From Phanerodontia chrysosporium (lineage: Eukaryota > Basidiomycota > Agaricomycetes > Polyporales > Phanerochaetaceae), in NCBI GenBank assembly GCA_001910725.1, contig MJGA01000001.1, positions 124,001 to 188,000 of the forward strand: a stretch of 64,000 nt of DNA. Direction: 5' to 3'. Within the stretch, counting starts at the first letter, position 1, and every line of letters begins with the position of its first letter. The translations under genes were made by a program, and so were the position numbers. Shown piece by piece: positions 49,687 through 61,223 of the stretch. The notes beneath the pieces are model-generated. The model worked only from the letters and a program-made list of their open reading frames with translations, had not been told where the DNA came from and searched no databases.

Positions 49687-51882
49687 CTATATCGACGCCT
49701 TGCCCCGCGGTTCAAAGGGCATAAGTATCGCAATCGCGCCCGCGCCGATGAACAACGCCCCTGCAACGAAAATCGGGACAGATGTCTGCAGATTGGAATA
49801 GAGTGCAATAATCGGTGCCTATTTCCGCCGCGTCAGTGAAACACGACGGCGAGCGCAGCATCCAAGGGGGTGACGCACCATGATGCCGAAGATGCGGTTC
49901 GAGATCGCGACGATGGCGTTGCCGGTGCCGCGGTCCTTGGTCGGGAAGAGCTCGGGCGAGACGGCGTAGAGGACGCCGTACATGACGTTCGACGTGAACG
50001 TGTAGCCGCAGTTCCAGCCGAGCAGGGCGTCGGACGTGCGCGACGTCGTGCTCGCGAAGAGGAACACGCCTGTCAGGACTGTGCCGGCGTCAGCCAGCTG
50101 GCGTTTACGGGGGAGGAAGGGCGAGGCGTACTGGTGGAGATCGCGAGCGTGCCTTTGCGCCCGAGGTATGGCAGCTCGACGAGCCAGCCCGCGAGAAGCG
50201 CGCCGGGACGCCGATCACGCTCAGGATGACTTGCTGTGTGAATGGTTAGGAACGGTACGTGGAGAGGAATGACTGAAAGCCTACATTGCGGTATGTGATG
50301 TACACAGATCCATCGCCGAACTCGGCGCCGCGGGTCTCGAAGCTGAGCATCACCATCAGTGGTTGCACAACGAACTGAGTGATGCCGCTTACAAGTAGGT
50401 AACGAAGCCGTTGTATCTACACAGCAGTGAGCAGATGTTTTAGAACAGAATGAGGAACTACTGACAATGGGAAGGCGAGGCCGATGAGACCTGTACAATC
50501 CGATCTAAGCGTTATAAACGCAAAGCGGGATCAGTGCTTACCCCAAACCAGCATGAGCAATGATGTTGAGAACGCTAGCTTCCGGGTGGCGAAGAGCGAC
50601 CTCAGATGAGTGGTGCTCAGAATCCTCAGCTTCCTCAGAATGGCGCCACGCGCGCTGGTGTCCATGGGTGCCGGAACAGCACCACCGACGCTCGCGGTAC
50701 GCTCGACCTCCTGAGCATGTCGAGCGTGAGGCTGCTCGTCTTCCCGTTGTACGCGGCGAGCTTGTGCATGACGCGGACGGCGTCGGCGTCGCGGCCGCGG
50801 CCCATGAGGTATTTGGGCGACTCGTACAGGCGGAAGACGGCGAAGCGGAGGAAGCTCAGGAAGAGCATGATCCCGCCCATGCAGTACATGAAGTAGCGCC
50901 AGCCCTGGTTCTCCGCGCGCGGACACGTCGCAGGCGTTGTCCCCGCGCACGAGAAGTTCACGATTAGCGGCCACGCGATCAGGCTCCCCACGAGCTGGCC
51001 CAGCGCCCACCAGATCGAGAGCACGGTGAGCAGGTACTGGTGCGATGCCGGTACAAACTCTGCGCGCAGCGCTGTGAGGGCTAGCGAAGCGCCTGCAGCA
51101 GAAGATGTGACTGACCGAGGAAGACGGCAGAGTCAACGGGCAGGTTTCCGCCCACGCCGATACTCCAGACCGTGACGAATGCGCACAGACCGACGAGATT
51201 GGGAGAGCCACTTGCGGCAAGGGCAAAGGTGCCTGTCAGGAAGAGCGTGATGTTGAACGCCCACCTGCGCTCCGATGGTCAGCGGGCAGGAGGAAGTGGG
51301 AAATCCTGGTTACATACCGCCTGCCCCATACATCCGAGGCAAGACCCCAGAATGCGGCACCGATGAGGAGGCCGATTGCTTGTCCGAGCTTTATCCAAGC
51401 ACCTGAGCCACCAAACTCGGCCATGGTAGGTGTAAGGATGAGATTAGTCACGATCTATAGCAAGGAGTTATGAATTGCGGATTTGCTTGTGGAAAGAATA
51501 CCCACAGGCCATAGGTTGTCTCTAGAAAGTGAATTAAGTCAGTCAACGTATATTTTCTTGCGGAAGCATCGTATGCTTACGATAACCACCCGAATCCTGT
51601 AAGACAGAAAAGACACCACTAGCCGGTTTCGAACAGTAAGCTTCGCACTCATGCTGTTGGACATTTCCAGCTCACTTGGTACTTGCCCATGCCAATTTCT
51701 TGGATGGCTTGATTCAGGAGTCGGGCCTTTGCATAGTACACAGGGTCCACACCAGAGTCTTCGCCGTCGTACACATCCTTGGACTCAGCAAAGAGCACAG
51801 AGATGGCGGTGACCTCAGGTCTCTTCTCATTGAGAGAGCCTGTCTTCTCCGTGTCGTCGGTCTGCTCGAATGACTGGCTCAT
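49687..51882 (-). CDS. MFS transporter, sugar-porter/SVOP-like
   Basis: Membrane carrier of the major facilitator superfamily. Start ATG 51880-51882 (MSQSFEQTDDTEKTGSLNEK) with a soluble N-terminus. It has GKYQ, then the signature loop GLLIGAAFWGLASDVWGRRY after TM2. A later helix-rich exon reads LSIWWALGQLVGSLIAWPLI with RYFMYCMGGIMLFLSFLRFA and FRLYESPKYLMGRGRDADAV. The C-terminal half contains YTFTSNVMYGVLYAVSPELF and PTKDRGTGNAIVAISNRIFG, ending PFEPRGKASI (TAG 49687-49689). Many short introns. One base is missing near 50711-50715 (SLTLDML to QEVERTASVGG). The loop ESPKYLMGRGR and PELFPTKDRGTG are typical of SVOP/sugar porters; the substrate cannot be told. Confidence 0.88.
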
Positions 51883-53421
51883 GGCGGAGCAATGCGAGGA
51901 GAAGATGGTCCGAGACGGGTAGCGTGACTCTGCGGAGTGGTCCTTTATAGCGAATATATTCCTGCTAAACCTTGTCAACAAGGGTGAGCGCCAGTAAGAG
52001 ATACCGCGCGATGGCAGGGGCATTTCCTCCGCCACAATCGATGATTTTTAGCACATGGGTGGTCATGGCGGGGTCCCCAAGGTGGAGGACGAGCGTCTCT
52101 ACCGTCAAATCTGGCGGAGAAGGTTGGCCTCTCGTAAAGCAAGCAGCCCCTCTCCCACACAGCGAACACATAGAAGTCTTCGCGCCATATGCAGCTGTCT
52201 CGGCGTGTAGACGAGACTAAAGACCTCGGAAGATAAGGAGGTGAGAGCACACGAGCTGAGCAGCGGATTTCGAGCCATGCGGGCATCAAACGGGGTCTGT
52301 CGAGTCAAACGGAACGGATGGGTTATCCACAAACGTGCGTCCCTGAGTCGCTGGTCAAAGATCCGACAAGCCTGTGCCACGAAGGTCTGCCTAGGTCTGC
52401 TCGCTGCCAAATAATAAAATGGTACATTTTTGAGCAGCACGTTGACGTTAGTGTCGGACCAAGTCTTCTGCCATATCTCGTCTGATCTGAGGCGGGAGAA
52501 CGTCAACGTTCATCAGCGGATGACCGCACGAGACAGGCCGTGGGAGAACAAGAAGTTCGCTGGCAAGATGCACGGCAACCAAAACGCCTCCGTCCATATG
52601 TGTAGGATTACATCAGAGACAAGCTAGGGTTTCTGCAGAAAGCAAAGACGACGATGGTGGTGAGCGGCGAAGAAACGTTCGCAGCTTACTAGACGCTTTG
52701 CTGGTAAGCCACGCGAGTCCCATCACCTTGGTGGCGTTCGGCTTTTCGGCAGGGAGCGCCCGGTCGGAAATGAGTTTCGTTGTTCTTTCACCCAACTGAA
52801 AATACCGACACCGAGTTTAGAAAATTTATGGCGACATGTTCCTCTTGTCTCTCTGTAAGATGCACAATATGACTGCTCGAGCAATCAGTGTTGGCAGCTC
52901 ACGCATGCGCCGGAGCCGTGCATGTGCCCGACAACGATCATTGCGGAGTGTGGCAGGCTTTGGGTCTTCGAGGTCATCCATGAACTCAGCAAGAGCGGCC
53001 CTGTCACGCTTAAAGATGTCTCAGAATTGCAGGAGAAGTTCCAGTCGCTTGTTACGCGCAGTTGCGCTATCGCACGACGAGATAAACTTTCTAATGTTGC
53101 GATTTCGCAGCATTCAGCTTCTGATGGTGACCTTTGCTTTTACCATGGATATGTTGCGATACTCTATATACAGCAGAGATATGCTAGGTCGTGTTCACTG
53201 CTAGTACTTTCATTGTCGAGGCGTGTTCTAAACGATGCGACGTGTGGTTCGCGCAATCTCTATTATATGTATGTCTGTACGGACAAGGTAAAACGTCATC
53301 TACTTAGCTAGTAAATCCGCATGTGCATCTACGTGGAGTATGAATTTATATTATAGTGTTCACTTCTAAGCGACAGCTTACATTGGAACTCTCAATATGC
53401 ATACAGTAAGGCACGAGCTGC
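51883..53421. other. 1.5 kb intergenic region with possible coding fragments
   Basis: Promoter of the MFS gene, then a stretch with ambiguous coding potential. On the minus strand, about 52613-52795 reads LGERTTKLISDRALPAEKPN in an open frame preceded by a TTTTCAG acceptor. About 52840-53020 minus reads AEFMDDLEDPKPATLRND. On the plus strand 52922-53200 reads ECGRLWVFEVIHELSKSGPV. I cannot tell whether one is a small gene or a remnant. Confidence 0.3.
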
Positions 53422-54729
53422 TCAATCAAATTCAAGAACACCCGTCTTGGTGAGCTGTGGGAGCAGACGTACGAGCTGTGCCCGCACATCGCAACCGAAA
53501 CACAGGCGAATTGCTTCTGCAAACCGGACGGTGCGCAGGCCGGTAGGGACGCGGTCCGCAAGGAGCTTGTCGAGGGGCTCCCAGTCCGCCTGCAGGGGCA
53601 CGCCGCCAATGGAGACGGCGGGCACACCATTAGTGTGGCGCGCAGCGAAGACGCCGGTAAGAGGAAGACACGCGACGCGGAGCTCGACGGTGTGCAGCGT
53701 GGGCGGGAGCGCCTGAAGCATGCCCACGAGCGCCGTGTGCACGCGGCCGTACAGCAGGACGTCGACGCCGTCCTCCGCCGCGTTTGGGAGCACGAGCGCG
53801 CTGAACGTGACTGCGAGCGACTGCAGCGCGGGGAGCAGCGCCCAGTCGAGCGGCGCGAGCTCGTGCGAGGCCAGGCGTGCCTTGTACTGCGACAAGCTCG
53901 GCGACTCGAGGAGCGCGCAGGAGAGGTGCTCGAGCGTGGATCCCGCGACTGTGAAGAAGGGTGCGAGCGCGTAGCACGGAGCCTCGGGCAGGTCAAGCGA
54001 GCGCACGGCGGAGATGTGCGGGAGCAGCGCGAGGCTGTTCAGGATGTCGGGCCGTGGACGGATGGTGAGAGAGTGGATCTTGAGCGGGATGCGCGATATG
54101 AGGGCCTCGGTGTCTTGTCCGCATTCCTCATCGCCAATGCAAGAGATGAACAGGCGGCCGACTTCGCCGAAGAGGCTGAGTAGATGGAAGAAGCTCCTGA
54201 TATACTGCGAGCTGCCTTGGAGCTTGTAACCAATGAGGTGAAGGGTACGTAGCCGGCTGACGATGGGAGTGTCGCAGAACAGCCCCACGGGGTTGCAACC
54301 AAGCTCCGGGGGAACGAATGAGAATCCGTCTATCTCCAAAGAGTGTAGCCTGGGTAGGCGGGTAAGAATCTCGACGAGGGGTTCAAAGAGCGAATCCTCG
54401 CATTCGGCAGCGCCCATTCCATAGCGGAACATGCTGGATTTCCGCCAAAGGCACAGGTGGCGAATGTGCGCACAGACGCCGGGGCTACTCCGGAGGTAGA
54501 TGAGGACGTCGGTTAAGGACCTGAGACGACGACAAGGAGGTACGTCCGGGGACTCATGAGGTGGTCCACTTTGCAGGCGGCACACTAGCTTCTCAAAGAG
54601 AAAGGAGCGGGACAGCTCGAGAAAATCGTGTGACACCAAAGAGCATGCAGATAAGCATAGACGATCGAGTTGTCTGAAAATGATAAGGAGCAGCTCCGTT
54701 GGTAATCGACGCTCTTGAGAATTGACCAT
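53422..54729 (-). CDS. F-box protein
   Basis: Intronless frame of 435 residues from ATG 54727-54729 to TGA 53422-53424. The F-box is ERRLPTELLLIIFRQLDRLC followed by LSACSLVSHDFLELSRSFLF. Leucine-rich segments follow, with DWEPLDKLLADRVPTGLRTV near the end. That tail motif (DW..LD..LADRV..GL..V) recurs in the two minus-strand F-box genes at 57.8-61.0 kb, so they are paralogues. Presumed SCF substrate adaptor of unknown target. Confidence 0.88.
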   Translation of the reverse strand: MVNSQERRLPTELLLIIFRQLDRLCLSACSLVSHDFLELSRSFLFEKLVCRLQSGPPHESPDVPPCRRLRSLTDVLIYLRSSPGVCAHIRHLCLWRKSSMFRYGMGAAECEDSLFEPLVEILTRLPRLHSLEIDGFSFVPPELGCNPVGLFCDTPIVSRLRTLHLIGYKLQGSSQYIRSFFHLLSLFGEVGRLFISCIGDEECGQDTEALISRIPLKIHSLTIRPRPDILNSLALLPHISAVRSLDLPEAPCYALAPFFTVAGSTLEHLSCALLESPSLSQYKARLASHELAPLDWALLPALQSLAVTFSALVLPNAAEDGVDVLLYGRVHTALVGMLQALPPTLHTVELRVACLPLTGVFAARHTNGVPAVSIGGVPLQADWEPLDKLLADRVPTGLRTVRFAEAIRLCFGCDVRAQLVRLLPQLTKTGVLEFD

Positions 54730-55181
54730 TGCACACGGAGACCTGGCGGGGTTGAGTGGGAGTGTCGTCCAAAGGTGCCGTCTGCTCCGAAAACGCAGAG
54801 AAGTCCTAGCGCCGAACAGCTTTAAGGACTATACGCTGGTCGACACCATAGGGCCAATCTGCTGGTATGGTGCTTACCTGTAGAGAAAGTACCCGGTCTG
54901 GCTCGTAGACGTTGCTGGGAAAGAGTGATCAGCCAGGGTAGAGACGCCATGTTCGTACGTCAGTCACTCCGAACCCCATCCGAAGGTTGCCCCTTTACGC
55001 TGGCAATCTCCGCAACAACCGCGTGGTTTCCCAACATACCATACATTATTGAGTGAGTAAGAAATACATGGTATGGAATATATCGCATGAAGGCAGAAGT
55101 AACTGTGAGTCCGCACGGCGCTGCATGATAAGATAACGTACTCTATACGGGAGTAGAAGGACGGGAGTGAGGAGGAGCCGT
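54730..55181. other. Intergenic, F-box promoter region
   Basis: Upstream of the F-box gene and 3' flank of the RBM42-like gene. Nothing else recognised. Confidence 0.5.
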
Positions 55182-56022
55182 CTAGTAAGGCTTGTGCCTG
55201 TTCTTCTTCAGCTCCTTCTCCAGTTGCTTGGCCTTGCGATGGCCAATCTCTACTGGGTTAATGTTGTTATCCGCCTTCTTGAGTTTGATAGGTCTGTTAC
55301 CGACGTACTTGCCTATATGCCGCAATTAGTACGTTGTTATCTGGAATACAAACTATACTTACCGTCCATTTCTTTCCATGCCTTCAGGAAATCTTCGGGG
55401 TCCGAGAAAGCAACGAAGCCATACTTTGCCTAAAGGGGGAGATGAGGGTGTGTATTGTAGGGGTGATATGATATACTCACCTTGCCACTGAGGCGGTCTC
55501 TAATGACCCTGGCCTTCTGGAAGGAGGTGTACTTGTTGAATGCGTTGGCTAGCACATCATCAGACACATCATTGCTCAAGTCTCCGACAAACAGACGGAA
55601 CCACGCTGGGGAGATCAGTTAGCGAGCGCCCGTACGCGACGCTGGATGGACGTACAAGGATTCCATTCGAGTAACGTCTGGTCCTCCCAGACTTTACCTC
55701 CTCCCTTGCGCAGCACAGTTGTACGCTTCCCACCCTTTGCCAGCTTGCCTCCGGCCCCACCACGCTTATCGATCATAGCGCCGGGTACGTAGACACTTTG
55801 CTGCGCAAGAATACCAACATCATATTCGTATGCGTTGGCGGGAACGGGCGCGTGATGAGCAGAACTAGAAGCTCCAGGCAGAGGGAACATGGGTCCCTGG
55901 TAAGGTTGGTGGTATGGGTTAATATCGGACTGCGTGGAGGACGACGCTGCAGCCTGGTAACCTGGGTACCCAGCATAGCCCTGGTATCCTTGGTAGTAGC
56001 CTTGAGCAGAGTATGGATCCAT
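55182..56022 (-). CDS. RBM42-like RNA-binding protein
   Basis: Single-RRM protein. ATG 56020-56022; the N-terminal half is Tyr/Gln/Gly-rich (YYQGYQGYAGYPGYQAAASS), then a short basic linker with KVWEDQTLLEWNP. The RRM is WFRLFVGDLSNDVSDDVLAN, FQKARVIRDRLSGKAKYGFV, KEMDGKYVGNRPIKLKKA, and the tail KQLEKELKKNRHKPY (TAG 55182-55184). The LEWNP segment just before the RRM and the KYVGxRPIKLxK end of the domain match the RBM42 family, linked to spliceosome and stress-granule RNA binding. Introns near 55608, 55480 and 55365 (approximate). Confidence 0.88.
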
Positions 56023-56432
56023 GTCGGGTAATATCGTCTATGTGAGATGCTGAGTCGAGGGCGTCGAGGGCGGCGGTGTTCGAGGAGAGGGCGTGGTGGC
56101 GGTCAACGTCGAAGGCGCACAGGAAAGGCGCCGAACGTTCCCCGCGCACTGCTTACGTAAACAATCTCAGATCTCGATCGTCGGGTTAGGAACCGGCGGG
56201 TGTGTGGACATCGTCAAGGTCGCCCTCGCCAACTCCCCCTCAAGGTCAGTGAACCCCGAATCTATGCTGGGACGTGTCGAGAGAGGCTTTTTGGTGCTGC
56301 TGTTCAAAGAACAGCCCAAAAAACCCGGTGGAAAACGATGGATGCCAGGTCACTCTGCTGGATGAGGGATTTCGACACCTCCCGCTTGGACGCTCACCAA
56401 AACCATTGTACTCAACTCGATTCTGTCTCTAG
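56023..56432. promoter_or_regulatory. Divergent promoter, RBM42-like and RPL5
   Basis: 410 bases between the two start codons. The last bases before the RPL5 ATG are TTCTGTCTCTAG, which looks like the 3' end of a 5' UTR intron abutting the start codon. Confidence 0.5.
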
Positions 56433-57568
56433 ATGCCCTTCGTCAAAAAAGTCAAGTCGGACGCGTACTTCTCGCGCTTCCAGGTCAAGTACCGCCGCCG
56501 GAGAGAGGGCAAGACCGACTGTAAGCATAACATCCAACATTGAAGCGTGAAACTTGTATTGACAATGCTGCAGACTACGCCCGCAAGAGGCTGATCACCC
56601 AGGCGAAGAACAAGTAGTATGTATTAGCCCCCGGTCATACCGAACTTCACATTCTGAACCTATCTGTCCAGCAACGCCCCCAAGTACCGCCTGGTTGTTC
56701 GCTTCACCAACAAGGAGGTCATCGTCCAGATCGTCTACGCGCGCATCCAGGGTGACTTCGTCCTCACTCACGCTCGCTCGCGTGAGCTCCCCCGCTACGG
56801 CATCAACCACGGTCTCACCAACTGGACCGCTGGTGAGTCTACATGCGACTTGCAGTGAAGCGCTTCTTTCTCACTTTCTCGGGCAGCCTACGCGACTGGT
56901 CTCCTCTGCGCCCGCCGCGCCCTGACCAAGCTTGGCCTTGCTGACAAGTACCAGGGCCAGGAGGAGCCCGATGGCACCCTCACCATGACCGAGGCCCTCG
57001 ATGACGAGGATGCTCCCCGGCCCTTCAAGTGCTACCTCGATGTCGGTCTTAAGCGCACGTCGACTGGTTCGCGTGTGTTCGGTGCCCTTAAGGGTGCTTC
57101 CGACGGTGGTATCTACATCCCCCACAACGAGAAGCGCTTCCCCGGCTACGACCCAGAGTCCAAGGAGCTGGACGCTGAGGTCCTGAAGAAGTACATCTTC
57201 GGTGGCCACGTCGCTGAGTACATGGAGTCTCTTGAGGAGGAGGATGACGAGCGGTGCGTGAACTTGCGGCTCCTTTGCTCTCGAGATACTTACGGCCACA
57301 CAGCTTCAAGAAGCAGTTCTCGACCTACCTCGCTGACGGCATTGGCTCTGAGGACATCGAGGAGATCTACACCAACGCGTACGCTGCCATTCGTGAGGAC
57401 CCGACCTTCAAGCCCACCGAGAAGACCAAGGACTGGAAGGCGGAGTCCCTCAAGTACAAGGTTCACCGCCTCACGCTCGCCGAGCGCAAGGCCCGCATCC
57501 AGGCCAAGATCGAGGCCTTCCAGGCCAACGGTGGCGCCGAGGAGGAGGCGGAGGAGGACGAGGAGTAA
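56433..57568 (+). CDS. RPL5: 60S ribosomal protein L5 (uL18)
   Basis: Binds 5S rRNA and delivers it to the large subunit. Start ATG 56433 ([20 protein letters not shown]) and stop TAA 57566-57568, about 300 residues. Conserved blocks: [80 protein letters not shown], and the helical tail [20 protein letters not shown] with an acidic end. Introns fall at about 56520-56573, 56617-56670, 56834-56886 and 57254-57302. Codon use is strongly biased to C-ending codons, as expected for a highly expressed gene. No frame errors. Confidence 0.97.
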
Positions 57569-57848
57569 ACGCCTTTCCCTCTTCTCACCTGTTCTTCTCG
57601 TTCTGTGGATTGCTGCTATGTGTATTCGTCTATCGCTTTGCATTGTTTTATGACCCAAAACACAGGCTATGTGTATGCCGTGCATGCCAGATCCACTCTC
57701 CGAGTGCGCTTCGTCCAAAATATCTCATACGCCAAAAGTCCGATCCAGATGCTGAACGAATACATTAGACACGAGTGGAGTCAGTGTTTAACTTCGATGC
57801 CTGGGAACCGTGGCGCTGTCCGTTCAAAGGGTGCGCTCACAATTATCA
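57569..57848. other. 3' flanks of RPL5 and an F-box gene
   Basis: Convergent intergenic space holding both 3' untranslated regions. Confidence 0.5.
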
Positions 57849-59269
57849 TCATAGCGGCCGCGAAGCTTGCGAGAAGCGAGTAATCCCGGTTCGCCATATC
57901 CTCGGCAAAGCTCGCTGAATGTGGGTCTGTTCTGCGACCGGGAAGCACTGGCGGTAACCATCTTCCAACTCGATGCTCTTGAGGCCTACAGCAACTCGCT
58001 TTGCCAGGATGCTGTCGAGGACAGACCAGTCCCGTTGGAGCGGTACATCTGGCGACGGCACTCCCGTAGGAAAATGGACGTAGTACGGGTCCGTAGACAG
58101 ATAGGAGAAAATGAAAGATATCTTTGTGAGCGTGCGGGGAAGCGCCGCGAGCAGGCGAGTGAGCTGGTTGTAGGCGGGTTCGTAGAAACCTGCACTGTCA
58201 GGATCCGGAACTGGCTTGGAGTCTGCGTTCCTCACGACGTCGTAAACAGATATTGTGACCGTGAGCGACTCTAGGTTTTCGAGAGTAGCGATGTTGAGCG
58301 CACTGACATAGGAGAAGTTGTGTTCTGGGGAATGATATATCTCGCGGTTGAGCTTGAGAGCAACATGGCGCAAGTGAGGGCGGGCGCGATTCGTCAACGT
58401 CGAGACGTCTTGGATTTTGCCAGGGTACAGGCACGGGATGGCGAGCTTGCTTATTTTATGGATGTCCGGAAGGTCACGGATTGCGACCAGAGCCTCCGTG
58501 CTCTCGAATGAAATGGAGTGGATACGTAGCTGGACATTGGCTACGAGTGAGGCGTTGGCCTTGGGTTTCAGCTGATAGCTACCGAGGGCGAGATGATCTA
58601 TCTCTTCGAAGAGGCTTAGGAGGTGAATGAGATTGTCTCCGTGCCAAGGCCCGCCCGCCTGCCACCACCGTGTGATTCTGAGCTCCGCGAGGCGTTTGAC
58701 TATTGGAAGCTCGACGACCGGTCGAGCATCAAAGGGCGGCTCGGGCGTGTGGAAGGGAATGCCGCTGATCTCGAGCTTCGACAAGTTCGTCAAGCGTCCC
58801 AGGATATCAATGAGTGTCTGAATTCTGCAGAACTCCATGTCGAGGTTGAGGTGGTCCGCTCGACCACTCATGACGTAGCGCTCTTTGTATTGCCAACCTC
58901 CCTGTGGCCTGGAGCGTGGCAAGGTTAGAATGAGGTGCTTGATGTACTTGCAGACTGAGGGGGAGCATTCGAGGAACGTGGCTAAGTCCTGTAACGGCAG
59001 CGGAACATTATCAACAGGGTCTCCGTCGTGTGTCTTGTAGTGATTATCGGGGTGCATCCGGAAGATAATGCTCTTGAATAGATGGATTCGCGAGATGTGA
59101 AGCCAGTCGTGAGAGACTAGCGTACACGCGCTCAAGTTGGCTTGTTGACAAACTGTAAGGTTGTGTGCAGCAGTTCGACAGGAAGCCGTGGGCCGGTGTC
59201 ACTTGTCACCTGCGTAGTCAAACATCAGTGCCCGAGCGTCCAAGAATTCGTCCAACATACCTCGCTCAT
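57849..59269 (-). CDS. F-box protein, paralogue A
   Basis: A short first exon (ATG 59267-59269, MSE) is spliced at GTATGT to an exon reading VTSDTGPRLPVELLHTTLQF. The F-box continues NLSACTLVSHDWLHISRIHL only if one base is added near 59138-59141; as sequenced the frame meets TGA there. The rest (about 428 residues) is open to TGA 57849-57851 and clearly paralogous to the next gene: shared SRIxLFxxIxxRxxPDxxY, RWWQAGxPxHxxxxxHLLSL, DPYYVHF/DPLYGHY and LxDSILAxRVxxGLxxxE. Either an assembly error or a recent disabling deletion. Confidence 0.85.
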
Positions 59270-59589
59270 TTTGTCGTGGTAAGGAGATTCGATGAGTACG
59301 GAGCTGGTGATGACTGCCCTCGCGGAGAAGATGGTGGCGGGAAGCAAGTTCAACCGCGCCTGCGACGCCCTGTTGACTCGTTGACCTCGGAATCCAATTA
59401 TTCGGGAGCGCGACTTGAACACGACTCACGGTCTTCCCGCAGTCAATCCTTCTAATATTAGTAGTGATTGCGATGACTTACAATGATTAACGCCTGTCCT
59501 AACGTCCTCGATCATTGGACTCTAGATGAGGTGCAGCAGCGAACCGGTTGGCATGAGGCTCCATGCATGTTCAAGAACGCGTACTCACG
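59270..59589. other. Intergenic between F-box paralogues
   Basis: Promoter of paralogue A and 3' flank of paralogue B. No gene seen. Confidence 0.5.
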
Positions 59590-60972
59590 TTAGAATCGCG
59601 GACCCTGGGAGAAACGAACTACACCACATCGCCAAGTCATAGGAAGAGCCTCTATGAGATGTTTCCGTGCGGTGACAGACAAGCATGGGCGACGTAGGTC
59701 TTTGAACTCCACAGTCTGCAAGCCTCTCGACACCCGGTCCGCCAAAATGGAGTCAAGTGTCGACCAGTCCGCCTGTACAGGTGAATCAGGCGCGGAGGTG
59801 AAACTTCGAAGCGCATGGTGATCCCAATAATGGCCGTAGAGTGGGTCCGCAGAGAAATAGTGCAATGTGAAGGATATACTAGCTAGAGTCGGCGAAAGGG
59901 AGTCGAGCATGCGGGTCAGATATGCGTAGGCAGGTTCGTAGAATCCGGCACTTCGGAAGGAATCGACAAGTTCGAGCGAGGACGGTTGGGGGACGTCATA
60001 CACGGACACCGAGATCGCAAGCGTCTCTAGCTGTGTGCATGCTGCAAGATCTAGGGTATCGAGGTAGGAGAGATCGTGGGCAGGGGACTTGAAGATCTCA
60101 GTCGCCTGGTGCACCTGGAGAGAGATGTCGCGCAGATTATCGCGAGCCAGATTTGTGAGGGAGGAGACGAAGGCGACATCTACGGGACGCAGCCATGGAA
60201 TAGAGAGCGTACGCAACCCTCCGAGCTGAGGTAGGCGCATAATAGCAGCCAGGTCGCTTGCCTCCTGGAAGGCTAACGAATGCAGTCGTGTGTTAACCTT
60301 TTCACCGAGTGTAGGAGGGGCTAATTGAGGTAGCAGTCGGTATGGACCGAGGTCCAGGCGATCTACCTCTTCAAAGAGGCTTAACAGATGCAGCATAGTT
60401 TCTGGGTGTGCGGGTGCTCCTGCCTGCCACCATCTCGGTATGCTCAATTCCGCGAGATGGCGAACTACAGCAGAGCCGTGTACGGGCTGCGTATCAAAGG
60501 GCGGTTCAGGTCTGTGGAATGGGATGCCGTCGACCTTGAGAGTAGTCAAGTTTGGCAGACGACTCAGGACGTCGACGAGCGTTTGGAACCTACAGAACTC
60601 CAGATCAGTGTGTTGATCTTCGCCCAATGCTTGGACGAGCTGAGTGAAGGAGAAAGGTCGTTGAGGCCTCTGGCGAGTGAGGGTCAGGGTCAGATGTTGG
60701 ATATACTCGCATACAGTCGGTGAGTCGTGGAGGTAAGCAGCTAGGTCCTGGAGTGGATAGCGGGCTCCATTTTGGTCGAGCCCCTTCCTGTAGCTTTCTG
60801 GACGGATCCTGTAGGTGATACAACTAAACAAGTAAATTCGCGAGAGATGCATCCAGTCACGAGAGACCTGGGCACAAGGAATTAGAGACGACTTGTCGAG
60901 GTGCCGCAGGATCTCGTGAAGGAGCTCGACGGGTATCCATCGCATCGAAGGCTTGCGTTGAGCACCGTCCAT
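59590..60972 (-). CDS. F-box protein, paralogue B
   Basis: Intronless frame of 460 residues, ATG 60970-60972 to TAA 59590-59592. The F-box is RWIPVELLHEILRHLDKSSL followed by IPCAQVSRDWMHLSRIYLFS. Leucine-rich repeats follow and the C-terminal block LDSILADRVSRGLQTVEF. It aligns along its whole length with paralogue A to the left, indicating tandem duplication. Putative SCF adaptor. Confidence 0.9.
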   Translation of the reverse strand: MDGAQRKPSMRWIPVELLHEILRHLDKSSLIPCAQVSRDWMHLSRIYLFSCITYRIRPESYRKGLDQNGARYPLQDLAAYLHDSPTVCEYIQHLTLTLTRQRPQRPFSFTQLVQALGEDQHTDLEFCRFQTLVDVLSRLPNLTTLKVDGIPFHRPEPPFDTQPVHGSAVVRHLAELSIPRWWQAGAPAHPETMLHLLSLFEEVDRLDLGPYRLLPQLAPPTLGEKVNTRLHSLAFQEASDLAAIMRLPQLGGLRTLSIPWLRPVDVAFVSSLTNLARDNLRDISLQVHQATEIFKSPAHDLSYLDTLDLAACTQLETLAISVSVYDVPQPSSLELVDSFRSAGFYEPAYAYLTRMLDSLSPTLASISFTLHYFSADPLYGHYWDHHALRSFTSAPDSPVQADWSTLDSILADRVSRGLQTVEFKDLRRPCLSVTARKHLIEALPMTWRCGVVRFSQGPRF

Positions 60973-61223
60973 TGTCTGCAGAGCAGCGTGTCAGCTTTTT
61001 AGCATCTGTGCAACGTATACTCACTCACCTCGATGCCGAAGCTAGAAGTCGCTTGCGACGGTGTTGGTAAGTGGACAACACAAGATGACGCACGAAGCCA
61101 AACCGCCGTGTGCGCGCGCCGCGCCTCCAAACGCCATCTCCTGAACTCAAACCGCGACGAACTCCCTGCTTCTCGCAAGCACACACTTCACTTGAGCACA
61201 ACGACTGCAACAGACTACGAGCT

